64,000 nt of DNA from an uncultured Lachnospiraceae bacterium (lineage in GTDB: Bacteria; Bacillota; Clostridia; Lachnospirales; Lachnospiraceae): positions 1-64,000 of the forward strand of contig CALWQT010000008.1 of the NCBI GenBank assembly GCA_944383765.1, written 5' to 3'. Both the position numbers and the translations under genes were made by a program. The notes under the pieces were generated by a model. The model was not told where the DNA came from, made no database searches, and worked only from the letters and a program-made list of their open reading frames with translations. This document shows positions 25,822 through 33,928 of the stretch, piece after piece (position 1 is the stretch's first letter; the number at the start of each line of letters is the position of its first letter).

Positions 25822-26397
25822 TCAGTAATTGATTCCCTGAATCGCCAGGCTGCCATTCACCACTCCAAAGATAATATTGGGAGCTCCGTTTTCCTCTGAT
25901 AACACAAATCCTGCCATACTGGGAGTCAGGGCATTGACATCTGCCGCTTCCACCGACTGCACAAGACTGTCTGTAAAAATCCTGTCTGCTCCAATTTCCA
26001 TAAATTCTTCCCTGGTAGCCGGCATGATTCCTCCCTCTTCAAACCCTACATAAGTAGGAAAAGAAGTCATATCAGCCAGAACTTCCAGGTCTTTTTCCAT
26101 CACAGCCTCCTGGATTTTTTTCCCAAATGCAGCTGCCGCCTCACTGTCCACAGCAAAGTTATCTTCGTAACCTGTTTTCCCCGTCTCGGAAGTTTCCTCT
26201 GCCACAGTTTTCTCTTCTGTCTCTTGGGCCTCTTCTGTACCTTCCGTCTCTGTCTCCTCGGTTTCCTGAATCACAGTCTCAGCTTCTGATAGAATAGCCA
26301 TGCTCTCGCTTTCTTCTTTTGCAGATGTTCCTCCGCAACCTGCTGCCATCATACCTGTTATCAATGCTGCAACTAAAAATCCCATTCTCTTTCTCAT
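25822..26397 (-). CDS. Lipoprotein of unknown function in the sigV-like operon
   Basis: A 191-residue lipoprotein: signal peptide with lipobox MAAGC, then a Glu/Thr-rich linker (about 30-75). A compact domain of about 110 residues follows, which I do not recognise as a named family; its layout suggests an NTF2-like or DUF-type fold. Start at 26397 (ATG after AAGGTGAAAGAT); a GTG three codons upstream overlaps the anti-sigma stop. It is the third gene of a sigma-factor/anti-sigma operon, so it is probably an envelope protein under that sigma factor's control. Confidence 0.7.
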   Translation of the reverse strand: MRKRMGFLVAALITGMMAAGCGGTSAKEESESMAILSEAETVIQETEETETEGTEEAQETEEKTVAEETSETGKTGYEDNFAVDSEAAAAFGKKIQEAVMEKDLEVLADMTSFPTYVGFEEGGIMPATREEFMEIGADRIFTDSLVQSVEAADVNALTPSMAGFVLSEENGAPNIIFGVVNGSLAIQGINY

Positions 26398-26402
26398 ATC
26401 TT

Positions 26403-27290
26403 TCACCTTTCCAATTCAAATTCTATCGCACCGAAAGCTCCCGGTGCAATCTCATATTTATCAAATACGATCACCGGATTATTCTTCTCATTCACATAAA
26501 ATTTCGTTTCCTCTGTCACTCCGGAAAATCCGCCCTCTTCCTCTGTCCAGAACTGGATGCCTGATTTAGATTCCATGCTTTCCATCTGGCTGCGGATTTC
26601 TTCATCTGCTTTTTCAAATCCGCCTTCCCCCAGGAGTTCTTCCAGGGTAACCTGACTTGCATCAGACAGATCCAGGGTATAATAGACAGACTGGCTGTAG
26701 GCAGAACTCCAGTTTTCCATTCCTGTTACTACAAAAGAAAGATACCGGTCTGTCTGGGCTTTGATCTCATAGCCCACCTTGATCTGAATCTTGTGAGCCA
26801 GCCATTCCTCTTCCGTGCCGCCTGTATCCAGGAATGCCTGCCTGTATTCCTTGGCCCGTTCCACTGCTTCATCCGCATATCGGCTGCACAGATTATAAAT
26901 TTCCTCGTTGATTGCTTCTGCTGCTCCTGCCGTATCTTCCGCGATCATAGATACGCTTGGAATCTCCACGGAAATCCCGATACCGTCCTCTTCCTTTTCA
27001 TAAGCCCGGAATGTAAGTATCTGCGCCACACTCCCGATTACCGGAATATTTCCCATTTCTTTTGCAAATGCTGCATTACTATTCAACGCCACTGTAAAAA
27101 TTGCCATTGCTGCTGCCGCTGCGCCTGCTCCCACACGAAATCTCTGGTTTCTCCTTCTTATCATCACCATCTTCCGTTCCCTGCGCATCCCTTCCTGAGA
27201 ATTTCTGATGGCCGCCTCAACTCTCGTATGAAGCTCATCAGGAATGGGAATCTGATCATAAGTTTTCTTTGCATCTTCCAGTACGCTCAT
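26403..27290 (-). CDS. RsiV-like anti-sigma factor with DUF3298 domain
   Basis: A 295-residue single-pass membrane protein. The cytoplasmic N terminus (1-50) should bind the sigma factor; a membrane segment follows (about 53-75). The external domain has the RsiV/DUF3298 pattern, including MENWSSAYSQSVYYTLDL, LEELLGEG and the ending FYVNEKNNPVIVFDKYEIAPG. In Bacillus and Clostridioides, RsiV binds lysozyme, is cleaved and frees SigV. Start and sigma-gene stop overlap by ATGA, so production is coupled. Lysozyme sensing here is inference from family. Confidence 0.83.
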   Translation of the reverse strand: MSVLEDAKKTYDQIPIPDELHTRVEAAIRNSQEGMRRERKMVMIRRRNQRFRVGAGAAAAAMAIFTVALNSNAAFAKEMGNIPVIGSVAQILTFRAYEKEEDGIGISVEIPSVSMIAEDTAGAAEAINEEIYNLCSRYADEAVERAKEYRQAFLDTGGTEEEWLAHKIQIKVGYEIKAQTDRYLSFVVTGMENWSSAYSQSVYYTLDLSDASQVTLEELLGEGGFEKADEEIRSQMESMESKSGIQFWTEEEGGFSGVTEETKFYVNEKNNPVIVFDKYEIAPGAFGAIEFELER

Positions 27291-27775
27291 ACTTCCACCT
27301 CCTGCATAGTCTCCTTTAACTGCTTCAAACCCCGATACAGCTTGGCCTTCACCGTATTCAGGTTTAATTCCATGATCTCACTGATTTCCTTTAAAGTCAG
27401 TTCTTCCAAATACTTAAATTTGATAATATCCCTTACATCCGGTTCCAATACATCCAGTTCTTCAAACAGGTTTCCGGTTTCAAATCCTGTTTCATAATAA
27501 GGAATCTCTTCCTCTCCCTGATCTCCTACCGGCATTTCCCGGTTTCTCTGTTTCACCAAAGCCAGGCTTTCATTCACCAGAATACGATAAAACCAGGTTT
27601 TTACAGCATCCGGATTGCGCAGTTCCCTATAATGGTCCAGCGCTCTGCAGACTGCATTCTGCACAATATCCAGGGCATCCTCCTGATTTTTCGCATAACG
27701 GAAGGCCAGACGGTAAAATTTCTCCTGATTTTCCACAATATAGCTCACAATCTGCTCATATGGGTCCCTCTTCAT
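27287..27775 (-). CDS. ECF RNA polymerase sigma factor (SigV-like)
   Basis: A 162-residue ECF sigma factor. Region 2 contains FRYAKNQEDALDIVQNAVCRAL with the usual aromatic/acid core for -10 recognition. Region 4 ends with KFKYLEELTLKEISEIMEL and LNTVKAKLYRGLKQLKE, a helix-turn-helix for -35 recognition. GGGAGGGAAACGG precedes the ATG. Coupled with the RsiV-like gene, it is best read as SigV type, controlling resistance to lysozyme and cell-wall stress. Upstream TGCAAC followed by T-rich sequence could be an autoregulatory -35, but no clear -10 is seen. Confidence 0.87.
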   Translation of the reverse strand: MKRDPYEQIVSYIVENQEKFYRLAFRYAKNQEDALDIVQNAVCRALDHYRELRNPDAVKTWFYRILVNESLALVKQRNREMPVGDQGEEEIPYYETGFETGNLFEELDVLEPDVRDIIKFKYLEELTLKEISEIMELNLNTVKAKLYRGLKQLKETMQEVEV

Positions 27776-27847
27776 CCGTTTCCCTCCCTTCTGTATGATC
27801 CTTACATCTTATAGATTCTTCTGCTATAAAAAAAGTTGCAGACCTGC

Positions 27848-27896
27848 AAAAAAAATCCCAAAAGCTGTTTTATGCTTCCCAGCTTTTGAGATTTTT
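27848..27896 (-). terminator. Intrinsic terminator after the large surface protein gene
   Basis: AAATCCCAAAAGCTG and CAGCTTTTGAGATTT pair around a 12-base loop, with eight T residues following on the minus strand. Confidence 0.85.
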
Positions 27897-27899
27897 CTT

Positions 27900-30623
27900 C
27901 TATATAGAATTTTCAGTACCTTTTGCCATGATTCCGTTCGTCTGGAAATAGTAACGTACCCCATTGACAGTCTGCCAGCCCGTAGCCATTCCACCGTCAG
28001 GCTTCAGGTAGTACCACTGTCCCTGTGGATCCTCATACCAGCCAGTTTTCATATACCCATAACTGTCAAACAGGTACCAGGTATTTTCAATCATTGCCCA
28101 GGCATTTTTCACATTTCCGGAATCTAATGCCGCAAATTGCCAGCCTTTTTCTGTCTGTATCCAATTTCCCTGAATCGCCTGGGGATATACCGTTGGGACC
28201 GGCTGCATCAGTCCCGGCTGGCCAGCTCCAGAAGCTTTTCCCCCGCCTCCTCCGGAACCACCGGAACCGCCAGAACCGCCGGATGGTTTGGAGGGTTCAG
28301 AAGGTTCAAAAGGTTTAGAATCGCCCTCATCTGTTTCCGGTTCTCCTTCAGGAGGCAGCACTTCCTCTTCTTTCCATTCTTCCCATCCTGCATACACAAC
28401 ACGGTTATAATGGACCGGTTCCTGGAAATTAAATGGAATACGAAGCTGAGGATCCGCATACCAGCCGGTAAACCGATATCCTTCTCTCTGCGGTCCCTCA
28501 GGAATCTGAACTTTGCTTCCTTCTTCCACCATCTGTCCTTCCACCTCAGTACCCTGATTGGTTTCAAAATAAACATAATACTGGTTCAGAGGAATCCATT
28601 TTGCATACAGTTTGAAATCTCCACCGACCATTCTTCCCACATCATAGGGATATCCCTGACAATCTTCTGTTTCATACCAGCCTGCAAACCGGTATCCGGC
28701 TCGCTCAGGTGCCGCAGGAAGCGTTACACTGTAATCCATCTGTACCTCACCAGTATGGATAATCTGCCCCTCCGAAAGAAACTCAACCTGATAGGTTTCC
28801 GTATACCAGTTTCCATAAAGGGTTATCGGCTGGGTCACCGCCGTATTAAAATCATATTTTGCTGCTTCTTCCAGTTCTGGGCTGGTATACCAGCCGTCAA
28901 ACCGATATCCCTTGCGGAATCCCACAAAAGCTTCCTTCGCTTTTCCATCTTCCAGCACTGACTGATTACTGGAAGTCTTATAAGTGCCTTCTTCCATTTC
29001 CTGGAAGGTCACATCATAATACTTAGGTGCCACTCTCCACTGAGCATAGAGATGAACCTCTCCATTTTTCTGAGCAGTCAGGTCAGATACTTCTATTCTA
29101 TTATAATAAGCTACTTCCCTGTCATCCCCACTCTCCAGCGACCAACCTACAAATTCGTAAGTCTCTGCCCCAGTTACCGCAAAGGTATTGGCTTTCAGCC
29201 TGGCCGACTTTCCATAAACCATTTCCTGTCGTACGGTTGTATCACCATTTTCCTCATCAGCTGGCGGATTGGAATGAAAAACGATGGTATACGGATTTCC
29301 TGTCCATTGCCCATAAAGGGAAACCGTTTTTCCATCTGTCAGGGTTAATGGCTCGCCCGGTTCCTCTCCTGCCTCATACAGCTTGCCTCCCTTCACCTTC
29401 CAGCCTGTAAATTCATATCCCGGTCTTTCAGGCGGCATTTCTGCAATCTTTACGGAATCTTCATAAGTATACTGAGATTCCAGCCACGGGGTATAGGAAC
29501 GTTCATCTTCATAATAGTTGACCCGGTACTGTATCGGGTCAAGCCTGGAAGTAATTGTCTGATTCTGGGCCTCAAAATCATCTTCAATCACTTCTCCATC
29601 CGGCATCATCCATTTCACTTTCTGGCGATAACCCTCTTCCGGAACATCCTGTTCCTCGATCAGGCTTAAATCCACTTTCATTCCACTGTCCGGCAGAATA
29701 ATGGTTTCCAGCTTATTATAATATACCGCCATTCCCTGTAATTGATGATTTCCACTCAAATCCAATTCTGTCAGGTCGTTATCCCCCGCGCTGATCATAT
29801 CCAGTTTCCCGTTACCTGACAGATCCAATTCTGTCAGTTTATTATCCAAGACATCTAATTGTTTCAAATCTGCCAGCCCTGAAACATCAATACTGGTCAG
29901 GTTATTATTACTGATATCTAACAGCTCTAATTTTGTATTGCTCTCCAGATTTACCGTTTCCAGATAATTATATTCACATACCAGGCCTACCAGATTTTCA
30001 AAATACTCAATTCCTGTTAAATCTCTGATCTGCCTATGATTTAAATAGATGTAAGTAGTTTCTTCCAGTTCTTTCCTGGTAAGAATCTTATCTTTTCCCA
30101 TAGGCTGCTCTAATATCCAGGCACGGAAATTGTTATCCGGAAAATTTTCTCTGCTTACTGCCACTGCTCCATCCGGCAATTCTTCCGCCATCACCATAAG
30201 TTCCACTTCCGACGGACTCGCTTTTTCGTGTTCTTCTTCCGTTCCCTCCAGCTGTACATCTTCAGGCCCGGAATCCTCTGAATCTTCTTCCAATTCGGAA
30301 TCCTCTTCTTGTTCCGTATCTTCTTCCTCTGGTTCTTGTTCTTCATGATCAGGAACCATTTCTTCTTCGCTTTCCGTTCCTGTTTCTGTTTCTTCTTCCT
30401 GTCCCTGATTTTCTGGCTCTTCTATCCTGTCTTCTTCCGGAGCCGGGCTGTCTTCTGTCTCATTTTCCTGTTCCACTGCCGTGATTTCCATATCGTCTTC
30501 CACTGCTCCATATGCCAGTCCAGGAAAAGAACCAAGTAACACTGCAGCGGCAAGCACACCGCTTCCGCCTCTGAGCAGTTTCTTATGTATTTGCTTATCC
30601 ATGCTGAATCTCTGCGTCGTCAA
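27900..30623 (-). CDS. Secreted surface protein: leucine-rich, InlB B-type and choline-binding-like repeats
   Basis: A 907-residue exported protein. After a signal peptide (about 8-40, GLAYGA) comes a Glu/Asp-rich stretch (45-145) and a short leucine-rich repeat block (about 180-310, with LDISNNNLTSIDVSGL-type units). At least five InlB/Listeria-Bacteroides B repeats follow (GYRFDGWYTSPEL, GYRFAGWYETEDC and similar, about 380-770), then a Gly-rich linker and C-terminal cell-wall-binding repeats (GWYEDPQGQWYYLKPDGGMATGW). There is no LPxTG, so attachment is by the repeats. The start is probably TTG at 30623, eight bases from AGGAAGG; an ATG at 30602 has no good site. Likely an adhesin-type protein. 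Confidence 0.85.
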   Translation of the reverse strand: MTTQRFSMDKQIHKKLLRGGSGVLAAAVLLGSFPGLAYGAVEDDMEITAVEQENETEDSPAPEEDRIEEPENQGQEEETETGTESEEEMVPDHEEQEPEEEDTEQEEDSELEEDSEDSGPEDVQLEGTEEEHEKASPSEVELMVMAEELPDGAVAVSRENFPDNNFRAWILEQPMGKDKILTRKELEETTYIYLNHRQIRDLTGIEYFENLVGLVCEYNYLETVNLESNTKLELLDISNNNLTSIDVSGLADLKQLDVLDNKLTELDLSGNGKLDMISAGDNDLTELDLSGNHQLQGMAVYYNKLETIILPDSGMKVDLSLIEEQDVPEEGYRQKVKWMMPDGEVIEDDFEAQNQTITSRLDPIQYRVNYYEDERSYTPWLESQYTYEDSVKIAEMPPERPGYEFTGWKVKGGKLYEAGEEPGEPLTLTDGKTVSLYGQWTGNPYTIVFHSNPPADEENGDTTVRQEMVYGKSARLKANTFAVTGAETYEFVGWSLESGDDREVAYYNRIEVSDLTAQKNGEVHLYAQWRVAPKYYDVTFQEMEEGTYKTSSNQSVLEDGKAKEAFVGFRKGYRFDGWYTSPELEEAAKYDFNTAVTQPITLYGNWYTETYQVEFLSEGQIIHTGEVQMDYSVTLPAAPERAGYRFAGWYETEDCQGYPYDVGRMVGGDFKLYAKWIPLNQYYVYFETNQGTEVEGQMVEEGSKVQIPEGPQREGYRFTGWYADPQLRIPFNFQEPVHYNRVVYAGWEEWKEEEVLPPEGEPETDEGDSKPFEPSEPSKPSGGSGGSGGSGGGGGKASGAGQPGLMQPVPTVYPQAIQGNWIQTEKGWQFAALDSGNVKNAWAMIENTWYLFDSYGYMKTGWYEDPQGQWYYLKPDGGMATGWQTVNGVRYYFQTNGIMAKGTENSI

Positions 30624-30708
30624 TATTATTTTCCTTCCTCTGCTTTATTCTGCCATATATATTTTACCAGACTCACACAAGGGAAATCCGTTTTTGATAG
30701 CAGTAATC

Positions 30709-30737
30709 ATTATATTGATTGCCCGGACTTTTGTCAA
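30709..30737 (-). promoter_or_regulatory. Consensus sigma-A promoter for the surface protein
   Basis: On the minus strand a perfect TTGACA (30732-30737) and a perfect TATAAT (30709-30714) are 17 bases apart, implying strong expression unless repressed. Confidence 0.8.
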
Positions 30738-30738
30738 C

Positions 30739-30767
30739 ATAAATCATAGAAATTTACTATGATTTAT
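30739..30767. promoter_or_regulatory. Perfect 11-bp inverted repeat between divergent promoters
   Basis: ATAAATCATAG (30739-30749) and CTATGATTTAT (30757-30767) with a seven-base spacer lie directly upstream of the surface-protein -35 and just before a plus-strand extended -10 (TGGTATAAT, 30769-30777). A regulator bound here could act on both. Confidence 0.6.
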
Positions 30768-30786
30768 CTGGTATAATAAAACAACG

Positions 30787-30918
30787 AATCTTGCTTTGCA
30801 AGATTCTCCGCCTGCGGCGGGGCTGCAAAGCAGCCGTATTCCGCTCCGCCGCAGTGCGTTCCTGTCCGGAGGGCTTTTTGTTTAACAGGAAATTCCGTTG
30901 AATTTCCTGTTAAACAAA
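30787..30918. repeat. Intergenic cluster of palindromes (REP/MITE-like)
   Basis: About 130 bases that do not encode a protein hold consecutive small palindromes: AATCTTGC/GCAAGATT, CCGCC/GGCGG, GGCTGC/GCAGCC and a perfect 16-base inverted repeat, GTTTAACAGGAAATTC with its complement around four bases. The middle is far more GC-rich than the flanks. No second copy is in this window. It could be a small mobile repeat or a structured RNA. Confidence 0.5.
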
Positions 30919-30950
30919 AAAACTGTCTGCCGGCAAACGGCAGACAGCTG
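30918..30950 (-). terminator. Intrinsic terminator after the ABC exporter gene
   Basis: CTGTCTGCCG and CGGCAGACAG pair around a GCAAA-type loop; on the minus strand seven T residues follow. Confidence 0.85.
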
Positions 30951-32591
30951 TCAGATCTGAATCACTTTTACTTCTAATTGATGTTCCTGGAAATAACGCT
31001 CAAACGAGTCATTATGAGATACCACAATCAAAGCAATCGAGTACTTTCGGCAATAATGAATCACTCGTTTGGTAAATTCTTCCACCATAGAAGGATTCAA
31101 AGCACTGGTAGGTTCATCCAGCATCAGTATATCCGGTTTCCGCAGCAAAATCCTTGCCAACCCAATCCGCTGCTTCTGTCCTCCTGAAATATTTTCTCCA
31201 TTCTGACCAATTACATAATCCAGACCTTTTCCTTCTATAAAATCCTCCAGGCAGGAAACTTGGATCACCTCATCTAATTCTTCTTCTGAATAAGTATCCC
31301 CTAAAGTCAGATTATCCTGCACCGTACCTTCAAAAATACAAGGGGATTGGCGGGACTGAAGAATATGCCTGTAATAGATATCCGGAACAATCGTTTCTGC
31401 CGGTATCCCATTATAATCCATAGAAACTGGCTGACCTTTGATATCATGAAACCGGGAAATCAGGTTCAACAGACTGGTTTTTCCTCGTCCACTGGGTCCT
31501 TTGACGATAACGGTTTCTCCCCGTTTCAATTCAAATCCCACCTGCTCTAAGATTTTCTTTCCATCTTCAAACGTATAGGAATCTGAATAAAAATGAAAAT
31601 GTTCCAAACTACTAACTTCGCTGCCTGAATACTCTTTTTTATCATTTTCCAGCAAAGGCATGATCTTATCCTGCATTGCCAATGCTTTTCTTCTCCAGTT
31701 CAATGCTTCCGGCACAGACTGGACAGAATCCTGAAGATTTCCTGTCATAGCATAGGTAGCGATCATCTGCCCTACTGTGTAATCACCATTTAAAATAAGC
31801 AAAATCCCTACCAGAATACTGATCACCGGCAAAGATGTGGTCAGCAATCCATATATCGATACAAACATGGCCATATACCGGGACATCTCCTTGCTGTGCC
31901 TGTAAGTATCCTGATCAATAAAGTCCGCCAGACGGCTGCTGAACAGTTTCTCTTTCCGATACTGGCGAATATCACGAAACCCGTTCAGATAATCAATAAT
32001 CCTTCTGTTTACCTCTGTACCTGAAACCTGCAGGTCATAAGTTTTTTCCCCAATTTTCTTGCTCACATATTCTGTAGCCCAAAAACTGAAAGCTATCACC
32101 AAAAAAACAGCAGACGCCACTACTGGACTATAACTGATGATAATGACAAAGGTCACCACAATGGCAAACAGATTGCCCATTACCGTGATAATCCCAATAC
32201 TTTTCCAGTCTGCAATAAACTTACTGTCGTCCTTCACCATAGCCAGTACGGAAGGCGGCGGATACTTCTCATGAAACCTGCAGTCTTTTTTCAGGGCCAG
32301 TGAAAACAGACTCTTCATCAATGCATAATGACTGGTATACTGCAGATTCCGGAACACAAACTGCTGCACACTGTTAATCAGAAAAAACAACAGGATCAGG
32401 ATCGCACAGGTCTTCAGATACCCCATAGTATGTACGATATTCCCCTGGGACAAACTGTCCACCGCTTTCTGCGTTTCCATCAGGAGCAGGAAACGCTCCG
32501 AAAGCATAGTAAGAAAACACAGGGTCGACAGGATCTGCATACGTCTCAGAGGCCGGAATACCTGTTCAATTTCCCTATGAAACTTTTTCAT
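30951..32591 (-). CDS. ABC exporter, fused membrane and ATPase domains
   Basis: A 546-residue half-transporter. The N-terminal membrane domain (about 1-310, six segments) is followed by an ATPase with Walker A VKGPSGRGKTSLLNL, signature ENISGGQKQRIGLARILL and Walker B ILMLDEPTSAL. It would work as a homodimer exporting lipid, peptide or drug. AGGAGAGAAAAGT precedes the ATG. It is the last gene of an amidohydrolase/CmpB-like/exporter run, 14 bases after its neighbour. The substrate is not evident, and there is no peptidase domain or adjacent precursor peptide. Confidence 0.87.
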   Translation of the reverse strand: MKKFHREIEQVFRPLRRMQILSTLCFLTMLSERFLLLMETQKAVDSLSQGNIVHTMGYLKTCAILILLFFLINSVQQFVFRNLQYTSHYALMKSLFSLALKKDCRFHEKYPPPSVLAMVKDDSKFIADWKSIGIITVMGNLFAIVVTFVIIISYSPVVASAVFLVIAFSFWATEYVSKKIGEKTYDLQVSGTEVNRRIIDYLNGFRDIRQYRKEKLFSSRLADFIDQDTYRHSKEMSRYMAMFVSIYGLLTTSLPVISILVGILLILNGDYTVGQMIATYAMTGNLQDSVQSVPEALNWRRKALAMQDKIMPLLENDKKEYSGSEVSSLEHFHFYSDSYTFEDGKKILEQVGFELKRGETVIVKGPSGRGKTSLLNLISRFHDIKGQPVSMDYNGIPAETIVPDIYYRHILQSRQSPCIFEGTVQDNLTLGDTYSEEELDEVIQVSCLEDFIEGKGLDYVIGQNGENISGGQKQRIGLARILLRKPDILMLDEPTSALNPSMVEEFTKRVIHYCRKYSIALIVVSHNDSFERYFQEHQLEVKVIQI

Positions 32592-32605
32592 ACTTTTCTC
32601 TCCTT

Positions 32606-33901
32606 TTACTCCGCCTTCACCGCATTAGGATAAATCCTCCTCATTACCTCATCGCCATAGTGCAGATCCATGTATTCCTGCCAGCTGGATTCTGCTGCGA
32701 TTCCTTCGCTTCTCTGGTCATATCTGGCCAAAGCCATGGCACTCACCGCCACATTTGCTGTCATGAACAATACCAAGAACCAGGTGATGATCTTTCCCTG
32801 CTTCATAGGAATTTTCTCAATCCATCTGGAAAAATGGGGATACAGCCCTTTGATCCATACCACAGCAGCAATTCCCCAGAAAAAGCAGTACAGTAGGTTA
32901 ATCCTGCCGCCCAGGTTAAACGGAATATGGCTGTAATCCCAGAATACCGTTCCAAAACAGATTTCCGTAAATACACTGCACAGATATTCATAGGCTCCGC
33001 CTAAAAAAGTACCTACCAAAAACAGGAAACGGTCGGAACGGTCTTTATATTTATAAAGCAGCGCTGTTGCCATTGCCAGAGCAATCCCCCATACCAGGCT
33101 GAACGGCCCCCATACCACACTGCTGCGGCTCATCAGCACTCCTGCCGTTACATAACAGAATATGGTCTCTGTCACATCTCCCAGAAAAGCACCGATCACA
33201 AACAGAAGAAATATCTTATAAAATCCTGCTCCCTGTGCAAAAACAACAGATGCCTCTTTGTTCTGTACCGTTACCGGTTTTGGCTCCATATGGGCCTTTT
33301 CCAGACGTTTTCTGGCCGTATAAGAGATCCAGTCCTGCAGCTTCCTGGTAATCCTGGTAATCTGGCTGTCTACTTTTTCCAGCCTGGGCATCGTTCCCTG
33401 ACGTCCATACAGGGCAATCAGAGAACCCACCCCGTCAATGACCGTCAGGATAATAAAAATCCATAAGGCAATATCTCTTCCTGTCTTAGGCACCATGCCA
33501 TACAGTTTGAGAAAAAAAGGAGATCCCCACTGGACCGCTGCCAGACCTAACACTCCCCATAACACGGAGTAAGGCAGGCAGATATAGCCGTCCAGATTCC
33601 ATTTCACATCAGAATAATCCCACCAACGTCCATATCTGGACCATTCCAGTATATGGCCGGCAATCCACTCCAGCACGGTGGCGTAGATCATGCTTCCCAG
33701 GAATAAGAACAGCCAGTTTCCTCTTAGCTCCTGTAAACTCCATGTGAGCAGCACTCCTGCAAATCCATAGATCGTACATAGAGGGCCGTCCAAAAGTCCT
33801 CGGTTGACAAACCTCTTTTTCTTTCCTGTCGCATAGACCGTTTCCATTACCCAGCCAATAAAAGCATAGATAAAAAACAGCCATATCATTTTAACAACCA
33901 T
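32606..33901 (-). CDS. CmpB-like membrane protein (putative ABC transporter type IV), duplicated domain
   Basis: A 431-residue membrane protein with two copies of the domain annotated as putative ABC-transporter type IV (CmpB). Copy 1 begins FFIYAFIGWVMETVYATGKKK and has VNRGLLDGPLCTIYGFAG; copy 2 begins VIGAFLGDVTETIFCYVTAGV with WGPFSLVWG. About ten to twelve membrane segments are likely. No biochemical role is well established for the family. GGAGAAGCGGAA precedes the ATG. It lies between amidohydrolase and exporter on one strand, though the three need not act together. Confidence 0.78.
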   Translation of the reverse strand: MVVKMIWLFFIYAFIGWVMETVYATGKKKRFVNRGLLDGPLCTIYGFAGVLLTWSLQELRGNWLFLFLGSMIYATVLEWIAGHILEWSRYGRWWDYSDVKWNLDGYICLPYSVLWGVLGLAAVQWGSPFFLKLYGMVPKTGRDIALWIFIILTVIDGVGSLIALYGRQGTMPRLEKVDSQITRITRKLQDWISYTARKRLEKAHMEPKPVTVQNKEASVVFAQGAGFYKIFLLFVIGAFLGDVTETIFCYVTAGVLMSRSSVVWGPFSLVWGIALAMATALLYKYKDRSDRFLFLVGTFLGGAYEYLCSVFTEICFGTVFWDYSHIPFNLGGRINLLYCFFWGIAAVVWIKGLYPHFSRWIEKIPMKQGKIITWFLVLFMTANVAVSAMALARYDQRSEGIAAESSWQEYMDLHYGDEVMRRIYPNAVKAE

Positions 33902-33928
33902 TTCCGCTTCTCCTTTGTACCTGTCCTT

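Noticed and set aside
27776..27847. SigV-dependent autoregulatory promoter upstream of the sigma gene
   Set aside because: A TGCAAC followed by T-rich sequence resembles an ECF -35, but no CGTC-like -10 is at the right distance.
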